NCBI GenBank assembly: GCA_963854835.1
Contig: OY978530.1
Coordinates: 30,047,195-30,111,194, forward strand
Direction of reading: 5' to 3'
Length of the DNA: 64,000 bases
Origin: Megamerina dolium
Lineage: Eukaryota; Arthropoda; Insecta; Diptera; Megamerinidae
Translations under genes and position numbers: made by a program
The notes under the pieces: model-generated
Databases searched by the model: none
The model's input: the letters and a program-made list of their open reading frames with translations, nothing else
What the model was told of the DNA's origin: nothing
Part shown: in pieces, positions 23,841 to 37,477 of the stretch
Position numbering within the stretch: the first letter of the stretch is position 1
Layout: each line of letters opens with the position of its first letter

Positions 23841-24704
23841 ACCCTTAACGTGTAACTTCGGGTCACTTGTGCCCTGCCGAAACTGACTGTACCTTGTAGC
23901 TTGAAGGGGGGCGGAAGGGGCGGATCCAAACTAGGCTGGAAAAAATTGTACACTGGAAAGCTACTAGCTCCCCAAGGACCGACAGTTTAGTGCGTAGACA
24001 GCCGTTGTGAGAGCCAGGTCAAATTTGAAAAGTTCACAAGTGACCCGACGTTACACAGTACGTTGATCAAACGCCGGAGGTGAGTAAATTGGTTTTTCCT
24101 TTATTTTGATGGCTTTTCACTAGGAATTCATGTTTTTCATGTGGAATTGACAAATTTTTAGTCGTCATTTTTGTAGTTCTAAGACAGATAAAAAGACATT
24201 TCTATGCTGTGCCAAATGCCGCTATCCTGCGTGTGAAGATCACAGATATGAGTTATGTTTGGAATGTGCACAATAATTTTACCACAATTTTTTATTTTTA
24301 TGTTTTTTTTAACATTTCTTTTATTATTAGTATATTTGATGTCATTTGTATGAATAAAATTGAATAAAATAAATATATTGTTTGTTTTATTGTGAATTTG
24401 ACTTATTTACGTATCTTCGAAAAAATGCGATTTTGATGTTCAAAACTTAAGTATCCTGTTTAATTGTACATATTTCCAATATTTGTTTCTTCAACGTACT
24501 GTTCTTAAGCTTTAATTTCCCGTTTGAAAATTTAAAACATATTGGTTTTTATCAAAGTTATGATTTTTTGAAAAAAATGTCCATTTTCCACGTTTTTGTT
24601 TGTTTAAACAGTTATATTGTTTAAACAAATTTAAACATCGGTAATATAGCGATTGATTCTTAAAATAGAATCCTCAATAAAGTTTCGTGAACAGAAAAAT
24701 ATTT
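23841..24704 (+). pseudogene. piggyBac-like remnant with Cys-rich C-terminal exon
   Basis: After ttttgtag at 24176, an exon to the TAA at 24276 encodes KKTFLCCAKCRYPACEDH then RYELCLECAQ and a stop. This is the Cys/His zinc-binding tail typical of piggyBac-family transposases (C..C...C..H...C..C). The catalytic domain is not present. An inverted repeat (gtgtaacttcgggtcacttg at about 23850; inverse near 24037-24058) and a nearby ttaa suggest transposon ends, but I could not pair a complete left and right terminus. The downstream part to 24704 is AT-rich without recognised features. Confidence 0.5.
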
Positions 24705-25029
24705 TAGTGTTTTTTTGCTATAATACATGATCTAGACCTACCTTGGATCCGTTTATAGAGTACGTTGTAGTTTTTCCCTGGAAACCCTTTGATCTCGGTT
24801 CCTCGCACCCAGGGTTCCTGGACAATGGCTATATCGACGTCCTCCTCCACCGGGAAGACGGGAAGGTTGTCCGTAGCAGCCCCAGAGTGCTGCAAGTTAA
24901 TTTGGACAACCTTTATGACCATGGCTAGACATCATTTGTTTCGGTGAAGTCGTCCAGCTGTACCCCTTCCAACAGCTTTACGGCTCCCTCGGCTACATCC
25001 TCCTGTTCTTCCTCCGAGTTCGCATAACG

Positions 25030-25986
25030 GAATATTTTTAGTTTATTTTCCGCTTTTTCTAGCGGTTCGAGACACTATTCTTTTGCAGAGCCTCCGCTTT
25101 GGTGACTGACCAGTCAGTCATCGGAATAGCGCAATTATGTACTTAATCAGCTGGTTGCTATCAAACTCCATGTTTTTTATACATTTACGCGCCTTGGGCC
25201 TGCGAGGTATCTCGCTGGCTGGGATAGTCTTGAGCCTCAAGCCTTCCCATGCGTCTTGGATTTTGCAACCGCGCCGTTAAGGAATATTAAAGAGTCCTGA
25301 TCGCCGCATTTGATGACCCTATAACCCCGGACAACCTCCGCTGAGTCGAAACATGGTGGCTCACCTTCCGGGTTTGCCATTACGTGATCGACGACGATTC
25401 GAGACAGCCGTGCCTCAATTTCGCCCCACTTGTCTAGCATAGGCTTCCCGCGGCTAGTGGTCTCATAAATCAACGCGATCTACAGATGGTCACGTGCTAC
25501 CTCATTGTAGCGACGTGGTTTTGGAGTAGTTTTAGGTGGACGGGCAGCAATGCTGCTTCCGTCGGCCATTTTACTTTTCTTAGGCGCCTCCCCGGATTCG
25601 TCGTGAGACCGATTCCGCTTTGTTGCTTCGTTTACCCTGGGTTTTTTGGCCAAGTACTCCTTGTAATCTTGGACCACATTCCCATAAATAGCTTTGTCGG
25701 CCTCATCCTTTGGATGAGTAGGACCAGCAGTCTCGTTTTTGTTTATCCTACCAAGTACCTGCAGAGCCCGCTGGTACTGCTTATGCAAGGATGGTTGTTT
25801 AGTTTTACGCTTCGGCCCCTTGACCCCAGCGGCTTTTTCTGGTTGATTTCTTACTAGTGTGCTGTGACTCACAGCGTCACTAGTAACCGTCTCCTGGCTT
25901 CTAGCCCCCTCCTCCTCTGAGGTGGTGCCCAACCCCCTTCGTCCGTCCGTCACGATATTCGAACTTTTGTTGGTATTGTTTGACAT
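25030..25986 (-). pseudogene. LOA-type ORF1 (Gag-like), broken
   Basis: The frame from 25986 encodes 168 residues, starting MSNNTNKSSNIVTDGRRG. It is rich in Lys, Arg and Ser and contains HKQYQRALQVLGRINKNETA. An in-frame TAG at 25480-25482 interrupts it; the same frame continues at 25473-25237 (YETTSRGKPMLDKWGEIEAR). After a further frameshift near 25250 it reads DAWEGLRLKTIPASEIPRRP. This arrangement resembles the ORF1 of LOA-clade LINEs, which coats the RNA. It is not functional as it stands. Confidence 0.7.
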
Positions 25987-26409
25987 GTCTACTGTTTTTT
26001 ACTGTCGTCTGCCCCGCCAGCTCTCAGAGAAGGCACGGCTGCATACAGTGACAAGTCACCATACGCGATGACCAAAGAGGATAATCGGGGAAATCACCGG
26101 TCAACCATGGCAGCGCCCCATGCCATGGCAAGGCCACCGTTACATCCTGTGGCGGCCTGGTATCAGGATGCCTAACGTAATCCCCTGGCTACCAAACTCA
26201 CCCACTCGGCACAGGTCGCATAGCACCCTGGGTTAGAGGATATTTTTAAATACTAAGAGGGTTTACTTCCTCCTCCCGTTGCTAAGGCAACGGTCTTCTA
26301 ACTCTCGTCTGTCTCCTACCTGACAATCCACTGGGGTTGGTTATCCAATCTCAAGTAAGGTTGCTAGGATTAGCAGGGGCACCACATGCAGGTGAGAGCA
26401 GAAAATTGA

Positions 26410-28930
26410 TGAGGAGAGGCTAGAGGTCCTAGCTGGAGACAGCGACGTTATCAGTTTATAACACTTCGCATCACTCAACCGTTTACGAATAGTTGGTCAT
26501 TAAACACTTCCCTCAATCTGATATAGCGCTTGTCCATCGAACTTGGATTCAGTCAGGTGTAACATTCTGTATTTTCATTATTTTAAGCAAGGTAAATAAA
26601 CTAACGGAATTGTATACCGCATTACAACTAGCGGATCAGGCGGAGACCAATATCCAAGAAACTAAACTTAAAAAAGGACCGAAAAACGGATTGATGGTAA
26701 AGGTGCCACAGACAAAATATTTGGCTCTGTACCAAAGATATTTAACATCACTGGGTTGCGACAGGAAAGCCAAGGATTTGTGGGCTGTGAGGAAACTTTG
26801 GTATCTAAAGGGAATAAACAAGTGGGCTCTGGATTATCCCACTGCCCTTGACAAGTACTGGATGGGTTTCCAGCGAAACTCTCACTATTGGAGAGGCCAG
26901 GAAACTGACAGGTTTGAGTGACGCAGGAACGAAATGGTATCTTCGCTATCTTTAAGAATGCTGAACGCCAGAGGATGAATCAAGAAGGTGCAGAATTGGG
27001 CTCCCAATAATACTCCTTGTGGGAGGAAAAGGGATGCAGATACGAAAAAACCCACCAGACGGCGACTATATCAAGAAGACAAAACTGGACGATGGGACTG
27101 AACCTACAATGTATATGGGTACAATCAGGAGGCCTGGCGTTAGGTATGCTAACGTCATTGCAGGCATTTACCCCGAGCAGATACTCACACGTGATGAACA
27201 GGAGAAGGTTGAGGAACTCCTAGTGGACGAGATGTTTAAAGGATGGGTTCGAAGTTAAGATTCGATGATATCCACTTACGACCAGGGCTAATACTGGTAG
27301 ACCGTGGAATGGATGAAGTAGCTGTGTGCCTCAGCGGAAAAGCTCCGACGTTATAAGAATAGAAGAGACATTAACTAGAGACGTGCTATCACCGCAGCAT
27401 ACATAGTGACAGTATACCTTCCAAGAACAGCAGGGGTAGTAATTGAATAACTGTTAGTCATCCAAAATGAGGACCTTTATACTCATTTGTGGAGGATCTT
27501 TAGCAACAAAGGCCTGAAAATGGGAAGTTGCTAACGATATATGTGGACGAAAAATCCTTGCGTGCAGTCAAAACCAAAAACTGTAACTCAAATTACAGGT
27601 TTGGTTGCACCATAGTCCATGCGCATAAGACTAAGGTGAGGGCAATGGACGAGAAAGTGGTTACACCAGGTGACACTCTATTTGAGGATGTACTTGGAAA
27701 AATAAAAGAAGAGGTTTCCAGTGATGAGAAGGTCGGGGGAGTCAATCTACTACCTCATGAAAGTCAAGAGCATGACGAACTCGATCTGACCATGCTAATC
27801 CTGAGATCAGGAGATGCTTTGGATAGAGATTGATGAGACTGTGACAGTGGAAGCACTATATGTGAGTCAGCAGCAACAACAGGATGAACAGCACTAGGGT
27901 TGCTCCAATCAACCTCCATCACGTGAAGCCTGCTTCGGCCAGGGCAACGCTTAAGTCTAATGTGGGTATAGTGCTGTTTCAAGAACTCGGGATATTCAGG
28001 GGACAAATAAGAGGTTTGGCGGACCAAAAAGAAAACACTGGTAATATCGGATATATGGTGTGATAACCCGATAACCTGTTTGCTACTTACTGATGATATG
28101 AACTTTCTTTTCTTTGAGAGTTTCTCTCGAGGAACCTAGTGGCAGTGCAAATCCCTGTAGACAGAAACGGTTTTTTAAAGGAAAAAAAGTAGCAACGGCC
28201 TATCTACCAGGGGAGGACCCACAACCACCACCTGCGGCAATCCAAAGACTGGTGGATTATTGTGAGCAGAAGCAGCTACCATTGATACTCGGCTTCGACG
28301 AAAATGAGCACTATGAAGTTTGGGGCAGGACGGACACCAACATACGGGATGAGTACATTCTTGAATTTATTGAAACCAATAGATTAGAATTATTAAACAT
28401 TCCAACGGACAGCGGACAGCGAGATCCTTGATATAACGAGAGGAAATATTTGGGGTAGTGAGCTAGTTACAAATTGGTTCGTGTCAACTAAACCATCATA
28501 GAATAATAAGATTCGATATTGAGGGTTCACCGCTAGTAAAGGGAATTGTAAGGAATCCTAGCAAAATAGACTGGGGAAAATACTTAGAAAACTTGAGAAC
28601 AAATTTAAACCAGTTTAAGTTGATAGATAATATCAGGAATGAAATAAACTTAGAAACTGTGGAAGAAGGCTTCAAGAAAATCATTATTGGGGCATATGAG
28701 AACAGCTGTCCAATAAGTAGCGTGGATCAATGACTTAAAGAAACTAAAAACTACAGTTCGTAGATTATTCAAGCGGGGAAAAAAGACTGGGAATTGGGAA
28801 GGTTACAGGAACATTCTGACTCTTCACAATAAGAAGATCGGAGAAGCAAAGTGATATAGTTTTAGAAGTTTCTGCAACACTATAGAAGAAACTGGGGAGG
28901 CATCAACACTCTATCGAAGATCGAAGATTG
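26410..28930 (+). pseudogene. Second LOA-like LINE, ORF1 and endonuclease, strongly decayed
   Basis: On + the ORF1-like portion includes KVPQTKYLALYQRYLTSLGC (26700s), similar in pattern to the other LOA ORF1. The endonuclease begins near 27890 (PINLHHVKPASARATLKS, IVLFQE) and continues at 28114-28431 (LVDYCEQKQLPLILGFDENE, WGRTDTNIRDEYILEFIETN). A post-endonuclease piece follows at 28520-28720 (GIVRNPSKIDWGKYLENLRT, YENSCP). Several stops and frame changes separate these. The 5' end abuts the 5' end of the - strand LOA element near 26400. No reverse transcriptase was recognised before 28930. Intermediate frames such as 27019-27258 probably belong to ORF1 but were not matched to a domain. Confidence 0.7.
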
Positions 28931-29699
<769 letters not shown>

Positions 29700-31342
29700 C
29701 AGTGGCTCACAGCTTATTTCGTACAGTGTATATATGTATTTTTATGTACATGGCTGTAACATCGAAACTAAAAAACTTATCGATAAGTTTTGTATGTAGA
29801 TGTCTGTGTATGTGTTTAGTAAACCTAATAAGAAAACGGGGAACCCCAAAAATTGATCTTTTTGTCATGCAAGAGAGAAAAACTATTGATCAGCTGATTT
29901 TCAGCTCACATCTTATTTCGTACACAAACTTCAATGTAAGTAAGTTTCATTCTGCCGCGCAGTTACAAAGTTTTTTTGAATTGTATGAGTTTTTGGACCT
30001 TTTTAACTATTATAACAATTTTTATTATTATTATTTTAAATAGTTAAAGTGCTGTAAATTAAACATTTAGCGTTATGGGTCGTCGTACAACGATGGAACA
30101 GCGTAAACTGGTAATTAACCATTTTAGGAAAGGTCAGAGTGTGCGAAAAATTGCTGAAATGACAAATTTAAGTGCCTCAACTGTCCAATACATCATTCAA
30201 CGCTTCGTTCGCGAAAATCGGTTGGAGAACAAGGGCAGAGAAGCACCTAATAAGATTTTCAACGCATCAGACGAGCGTTATATTGTACGAAAAATTAAGA
30301 AAAATCCAAAGTTATCTGCTCCGAAGTTGGCGCAGAGGTTCAGCGTGAAATAGGAAAATCATCCAGTACTGAAACTGTCCGACGTGTGCTGCGCAATCAT
30401 GACTTGAACGCCCGAAAGAAACCATTCATTTCAAAAATGAATATACAACGCCGACTTGACTTCGCCAAAGAGCATATTATTAAGACTCCTGCGTTCTGGA
30501 ATACCGTTATTTTCGCGGATGACTCTAAGTTTAATATTTTTGGCTCGGACGGAATGTCATATGTTTGGCGTAAAGCGAATACCGAGCTAAACAAGGAGAA
30601 CCTTAAGCCCACAGTGAAGCATGGTGGCGGTAGCGTGATGGTTTGGGCCTATATGTCAGCAGCCGGAGTAGGTGAATTGGTTTTTATTGAGGGAACAATA
30701 GACAATGAAGTACCTCGAGATTCTGAAAAACAATTTACTTCAAAGTGCAGACAAACTGGGTTTGCGGGAAGAATTTCGGTACTACCAAGATAATGACCCA
30801 AAACATAAATCTGGGATTGTGCAATCTTGGCTTATTTGAACTGCCCACACTTGATGTCTCCACCACCACAGTCACCTGACATGAATGTGATTGAAAATCT
30901 TTGGTTTATTTTGGACAATAAAATAAGAACACACAAGATTTCTAATAAGCAAGACCTAAAGAAGGTACTGACGGAGGAATGGAAAAAAATCACACCAGAC
31001 ATCACTCAAAAATTGGTGGATTCAATGCCAAATAGACTCCAGGCTGTCATTAACGCTAAGGGATGTCATACTAAATATTAAAATCAACTTACTTTGTTTT
31101 TAGTTTGAACTTAAAGAGACTGTACGAAATAAGCTGTGACATGAATTTTCCTATTTTTTTCTTATTTTATTTTTTTATAGTGTCAAACACTAAAATTTTG
31201 AAAAAGTAAATTTTGGAAAATAAAAAACAAACCTTCCTTTCAAAAATGGCATTTATATTTTGTTCAAATTTTTGCTATATTAGGAATTACGACTGCAGCA
31301 ATTTTTAAACTGTCACTGTACGAAATAAGCTGGGAGCCACTG
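29700..31342 (+). mobile_element. Tc1-like IR/DR transposon, copy C (full length, broken gene)
   Basis: Both ends are present: cagtggctcacagcttattt at 29700 and its inverse ending at 31342, each next to TA. Inner direct repeats lie near 29904-29926 and 31117-31140. The 1643-bp element encodes a frameshifted transposase. It supplies the left end missing from copy A. Confidence 0.95.
30075..31081 (+). pseudogene. Tc1-like transposase with four deletions (copy C)
   Basis: Compared with copies A and D, this gene lost 1 nt near 30330, 9 nt near 30411 (removing three residues), 2 nt near 30700 and 1 nt near 30837. The three frameshifting losses make it a pseudogene. The catalytic Asp of the first motif remains, but the residue after it is Asp instead of Glu (FADDSKF). 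The pieces are at 30075-30353, 30386-30793 and 30827-31081. The ending HTKY matches copy D, so copy C is not derived from copy A's altered end. Confidence 0.95.
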
Positions 31343-31459
<117 letters not shown>

Positions 31460-31577
31460 CTATGCCCGAACACATAGCGCACTGTTATTGTGATTAGGGG
31501 TTAGTGGGCGATCTGGCATCATCGATTATGCCAATTCTCCACTCACTTCTACCATTCCCCACTCTTCTCTCTTCAAG

Positions 31578-31702
31578 TACAGGTAGGGATCGTTCGAAAG
31601 AAACATCTTTTCGATATCAAATTTGTTATGCTTCAGTCGGGGATTGAACCCACAGCGTACAGATCAGAAGGCCAATACACTAACCAGTGAGCTACGGCAC
31701 CC
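31578..31702 (-). mobile_element. tRNA-derived SINE, head only, different 3' part
   Basis: Read on -, ggtgccgtagctcactggtt and ggttcaatcc mark the tRNA-like head, followed by the tcgaaaagat and ctttcgaacg region. Beyond 31578 the usual body is absent; the text at 31457-31577 differs. It may be a truncated copy or a SINE subfamily with another body. Confidence 0.75.
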
Positions 31703-32061
31703 TCGAGTATTACCGTTACTGCTGTTAGACTGATTCCAAGATAGAACGGATAGGTAATTTTTGAAATTTTTGTAATATTTAACAGTGACTTTTCGTATGT
31801 AATCGACGTAATATAAAACAGATTTTTACAGGTTTTTTTTTTACCAATATTAAGAAGAAATTGTGATTTGGTGATTATGATTTTTCAGAGAAAAAATAAA
31901 ATTACATTTTTAACGCGAAAACTTTGAATTAAACACGCGCGGGAGGATTCGACAACAGTGTTTGGGAAGATTCGATAAATTGCCGAAGCCTCTCACATGT
32001 ATGTTTGTATGTTATTGTTCAGATATCAAGATGCCAAATCTACTAAAAGAAATATCCAATC
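31703..32061. other. Spacer, nothing recognised
   Basis: AT-rich sequence between the SINE head and a TA array. No domain-bearing frame was seen. Confidence 0.5.
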
Positions 32062-34044
<1,983 letters not shown>

Positions 34045-34083
34045 TATATATATATATATATATATATACACAATATATACATA
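34045..34083. repeat. Short TA-rich link between copy D and the gypsy LTR
   Basis: TA dinucleotides then acacaatatatacata before the LTR. Confidence 0.8.
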
Positions 34084-34562
34084 TGTCTTCTTGACGACTT
34101 TATTTAGATTAAGAAACCATATTGTGTTGTCGAAAGATCGATTACGAATGAATAATAATAATTCACGCGCTTTCGTCGTCGTTTATTATAAAAAAAATTA
34201 ATACTTTTAGTATACGAATATATGATAAAGGATAAATAGCAATAATAAGAGCTGTTGTAATATTTCATATCGCTCATTTGCTGCAAGACCGGCATAAGTC
34301 AAAAAAATCGATTTTCCATAAAACGCGTTAGAAGTTTTCAACTGACTCCAACCGTACACGGAAAACACGGAAAAAATTCTCTTCTCAAGCGGAGCATATA
34401 AGAGGTATTCATATGAATTTTTCACTCAACATGAAGTATGATATAACGAACAATTCTGCAGCATTAACTCAAAAATCACGTTTTTTGATTTATGCCGGTC
34501 TTGCAGCAAATGAGCGATATGTGCTACAGACACATGTAAGATAGAGACAAAATAGTATAGCA
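34084..34562 (-). repeat. 3' LTR of the gypsy element (contains a MITE)
   Basis: Matches the 5' LTR (47348-47578) along gactttatttag, gttgtcgaaagatc, cttttagtatacgaatat and agatagagacaaaata. The extra length is a 246-bp MITE at 34271-34516. Both LTRs start tgt and end ca on +. Confidence 0.88.
34271..34516. mobile_element. 246-bp MITE inserted in the 3' LTR
   Basis: The ends cgctcatttgctgcaagacc and its inverse complement (ending at 34516) form inverted repeats of about 35 bp with a mismatch. The flanks are atat on both sides. The other LTR has the uninterrupted site catatgtgct at 47529-47538, so this is a true insertion with either a TA or an ATAT target duplication, which the palindromic site does not allow me to separate. 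Confidence 0.9.
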
Positions 34563-34616
34563 ATTTAGTTTTTTTAATGTAGGAATAAGAAATATAAAAT
34601 TTAAAAATAAAGAAAC

Positions 34617-35842
34617 TTAGGAATTAACATTTTCATTGTTGTTGTGCGAAAGGTATGGTACTACTACTCCCCGCCTAATAAAATCGTACGAGTTTCTTAA
34701 TCGTACGTTTTGATCTACGATCACTGGATGATTGTAGAAGAATTTGATCATCTGTTCGTTGTGGTTTTTGTTCTTAAAGGCGGCTCGTCTTCTGACCACA
34801 GGTAAGCTGGTTTTAGTCTATCGATGCTGATATTTAACAACGCTCGTTTATCTTAATTTTGGACCATTCCTCTTCTTCCATTTGTATCACTTCGAAGGGA
34901 CCATCATAGGGTGATGAGAGTGATAGGCGTATTTTGTCGCTTCGAACTAAAGCGTGACTACATTTCCTCAAAACTAGATGAACATAGACGATGTTTTTAT
35001 GATTAGAGTGGTACTTTGTCGGTGCCGTGGCTCAGTGGTTAGTGTGTTGGCCTTCTGATCTGTAGGTCGTGGTTCAATCCCCGGCTCATGCATAATAAAT
35101 TTAATATCGAAAAGATTTTTCTTTCGAACGGTACCCACCTGTCGGCAAGCAATTGGCAATTCTTCCGACAGTAACAACTTGCCATGAAAAGCTTCTAAAA
35201 GAACTATGTGACAAAGCTCAGAAAACGTGATGTCGCAAGGGTTCTGCCGTTCGGAACCGGCTAAAATAAGTAGGTCCCTTCTAATACTGTCTAAAATTTA
35301 ACACGCACAACAGTAATTGAAGAGAAGCTCGGCCAATGAGCCCTTCGGGGCTTTAAGTGCCACATATTTATTTATTTTTAGTGGTACTTTGTTAGAGTAG
35401 GCCGTAAGACTTCCATTGACTTCCGTAAGTTTTGGAGGAATTCGTATGGTGTTAAGTCGGATCGGTTCTGTTCGACGAATTCACTATGTGTTTTTAGTGT
35501 TGTGCCGTATAGTAATTCCCTGGCGATGCATTCAAATCCTGTTTGTATGACGTCCTGAGACTAAGCATAATCAATAGCAAGTGGTCCGTCCAAGTATCTT
35601 TTCCAGTAGCTGAGGTTGAAGATTTAATCACTCTGTGCCATCTTCCGATTAGTCCATTCGCTTGAGGGTGGGTCGTCCTTATGTGCTTTACACCTAACAT
35701 TTTGAATAACTCGCGCAACAGATGTGAATCGCATTGGCGGCCTTGGTCAGTGGAGATGAACTGAGAACAGCTATAACGCGATATCCATACTGAGACAAAG
35801 TTACGGTCCAACGGGAGTATCGATCAATAAATGCAAGACAAT
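34617..35842 (-). pseudogene. Gypsy integrase, C-terminal half and tail
   Basis: Read on -, the text HCLAFIDRYSRWT (35842 down) is the start of the integrase core, followed by FISTDQGRQCDSHLLRELFK and TTHPQANGLIGRWHRVIKSS. These carry the second catalytic Asp and the region of the Glu, here Gly in NGLIGRW, so the triad appears to lose its Glu. Further on, HALVRSDKIRLSLSSPYDGP resembles the integrase C-terminal GPY/F-like module. Frame changes and a SINE at 35020-35379 interrupt it. The N-terminal portion lies across the LINE insertion at 43995-44330. Confidence 0.8.
35020..35379 (+). mobile_element. tRNA-derived SINE, full length reference copy
   Basis: The head ggtgccgtggctcagtggtt and ggttcaatccc hold the pol III A and B boxes. 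The body follows, and a tail cacatatttatttattttt closes it. A 13-bp target duplication agtggtactttgt flanks it at 35007-35019 and 35380-35392. The T-rich 3' end is unusual for a SINE and could double as a pol III terminator. Confidence 0.93.
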
Positions 35843-36394
35843 GACGAAGGCAGAAGCTCTCATATGCCAGGGTATCGCACAGAAAATATAACCGTTTTTT
35901 CTTGAGTCAGACTTTTTGTTTCTATTTCTATCTTTAGGTACCATTCAACAATACAACGAGTCGTCGTTGTAGTCGGACGTGTTTATTCTTTTTTTTTTTC
36001 TTTGAGTTTTAATTTACAAACTAATTAATTGATTGAGTTGATCTAAAAGATTGATCATAAGAATCGTGCAATATTGTTGATCAGTTGTTGTATGGTGTGT
36101 CGTGAAAAAGAAAACAAAGAAGCTATTTGTTGACGCACTTGCATTTGTGAAAAACATTAAACAAAACATTAAATATCCACATGAATACTAAATTAACAAC
36201 AACAGAACTAAAGAATCAATTTTAACGGTATCAACTATATATCATATTCTGTGTTTAGTTCTCCTCACTTTGTGCACTCTGAGTATTGTTCTCTTCATAT
36301 ATTCTCTTTCTCTTCAATTCGCCGCTGTTGATGTGACTCTCTTGGCTTTACATAAATTGAAACTGTTGTTGTTATCTATTTTACCTATCTGAGT

Positions 36395-37327
36395 TTGCTA
36401 ATGTCGCCATCTCCTAGACTGACGCGTCAGCAGCAGCTCGCTCATAAGGCGTGCAGTAAATCTGTAAATTCGCCTAAACAGGAGATTAGCGGCAATGCAA
36501 TAAACTCGGTCGCTGCACAACTTCATGGATTGGAAGTGCGATTGAATGCAAGTATTACAGAACAGATAAAACGACTTGAAGATCGCCTTCTATCATATTC
36601 TGATAATTTGCATAAGAGTCTTGCTAGTGAATTGAGCAGTGCTGAGGGTAGACTTATGGACAAGGTGGAAAGTGAAATTGGTGCTATAAGTGACAAATTT
36701 AAAGAGTACGATAGTAAAATTTTTACACTTGAAAATAAGATTTGTGCTCTATCTACTCGGTGTGAGGAGTTGGCTAAGCAAATTACTGACAATAAAAACA
36801 ACAATAGCAACAACAACGCTGTGGATCATTCGTCGGATGCCATACTCTACGGATTGCCATTTTCTAAAGCCGAAAATCTCAAAGGCATTTTTAATTGTAT
36901 CTGCCGGGCCATCGATTTCATGTCACCACAAATTAAGAACATATTTCGTGTTAAGCCTAAAGCTGATAATATCAATTCACTAGTGGTTGTAAAGTTTTAC
37001 ACTCCTTTCGATCGTAATCAGGTTTTGAAGGCTTTTGGCGATTATAGGAGACAGTGGAAGAGGGCAGTGAATTTAAGATTGGCAGGGCTTGACTTGGAAA
37101 ACGATGTGTTCATACATGAAAGTCTTGATGTGGAGACTAGAAAGCTTTTGCATGCTGCGATTTCCCTTAAGCGTACCAAGACTATCTTTAATGCTTTCAC
37201 TTATCGTGGCTCTGTTCACATTCGTCTGCAAAGGAATTCTGAATGTATACGCGTTGGTAGCGTGGAGGATTTGGAGGGAGCAGTTAGTTCTGGTGGATCT
37301 AAAGGTGCTGAAAATATCAATAAATAG
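36395..37327 (+). CDS. CR1-like LINE ORF1 protein (RNA-binding, coiled coil)
   Basis: The 310-residue product probably coats the LINE RNA and forms multimers. Residues about 40-130 are strongly helical and heptad-like (LEVRLNASITEQIKRLEDRL and EIGAISDKFKEYDSKIFTLE), consistent with a coiled coil. An Asn-rich linker (NNNSNNNAVD) separates it from a C-terminal domain starting AILYGLPFSKAENLKGIF and including VVVKFYTPFDRNQVLKAF. That layout is common to ORF1 proteins of CR1/L2-type LINEs with an RRM-like or esterase-free C-terminal half. No zinc knuckle is visible. The reading frame is intact and lies about 150 bp before ORF2. Confidence 0.8.
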   Translation: MLMSPSPRLTRQQQLAHKACSKSVNSPKQEISGNAINSVAAQLHGLEVRLNASITEQIKRLEDRLLSYSDNLHKSLASELSSAEGRLMDKVESEIGAISDKFKEYDSKIFTLENKICALSTRCEELAKQITDNKNNNSNNNAVDHSSDAILYGLPFSKAENLKGIFNCICRAIDFMSPQIKNIFRVKPKADNINSLVVVKFYTPFDRNQVLKAFGDYRRQWKRAVNLRLAGLDLENDVFIHESLDVETRKLLHAAISLKRTKTIFNAFTYRGSVHIRLQRNSECIRVGSVEDLEGAVSSGGSKGAENINK

Positions 37328-37477
37328 TTTTATTATTACTACGTATTCTGGTTTGTATCTGTTGCATTCTTCATTCTTCTACCTATATTCACTTTTACAC
37401 TTTCGTTCATCTTCTGCTTTATGTCCTATCATTCTTTTTTCATTACTCTTAACTCCCTTAATACTACTTCTAAATAA

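Larger units (their letters stand above)
21041..24922 (-). pseudogene. LOA-type ORF2: endonuclease, reverse transcriptase, RNase H
   Basis: Domains on - in order: the endonuclease N-terminus (24922-24705, VQINLQHSGAATDNL, IVQEPWV), an inserted segment, and the endonuclease C-terminus (CDANARHALWDSSETN near 23500; SDHSWI). The reverse transcriptase spans 23274-22552 (KDFRTISLTSF, SYRKGKSTETDL, RGTPQGG), with thumb 22412-21984 (GIILDSKLSW). RNase H is at 21941-21672 (IYTDGSK, YQAEVFAIREA, ISDS) and a C-terminal CxxC..H..C motif at 21472-21041 (CHSCNQVEEKETVFHFLCKC). The usual YADD catalytic motif is YTND here, so the enzyme should be inactive even apart from the breaks. Confidence 0.85.
20919..26400 (-). 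mobile_element. LOA-type non-LTR retrotransposon (decayed, interrupted)
   Basis: Reading on -, the order is 5' leader (26400-25987), ORF1 (25986 to about 25030), endonuclease (24922-24705 and 23592-23275), reverse transcriptase, RNase H and a C-terminal zinc-knuckle region, ending in a repetitive tail (caaccaactaaccaacc, about 20919-20937). RT text such as FLDIDGPFNNVSTESIKRAL together with an RNase H domain fits the LOA clade. The element is interrupted at 23593-24704 by a SINE and a piggyBac-like remnant and carries several stops and frameshifts. Confidence 0.82.

Noticed and set aside
35020..35095. Possible tRNA gene at the SINE heads
   Set aside because: A and B boxes are present, but the stems do not form a consistent cloverleaf and every copy is joined to the same SINE body with target duplications.
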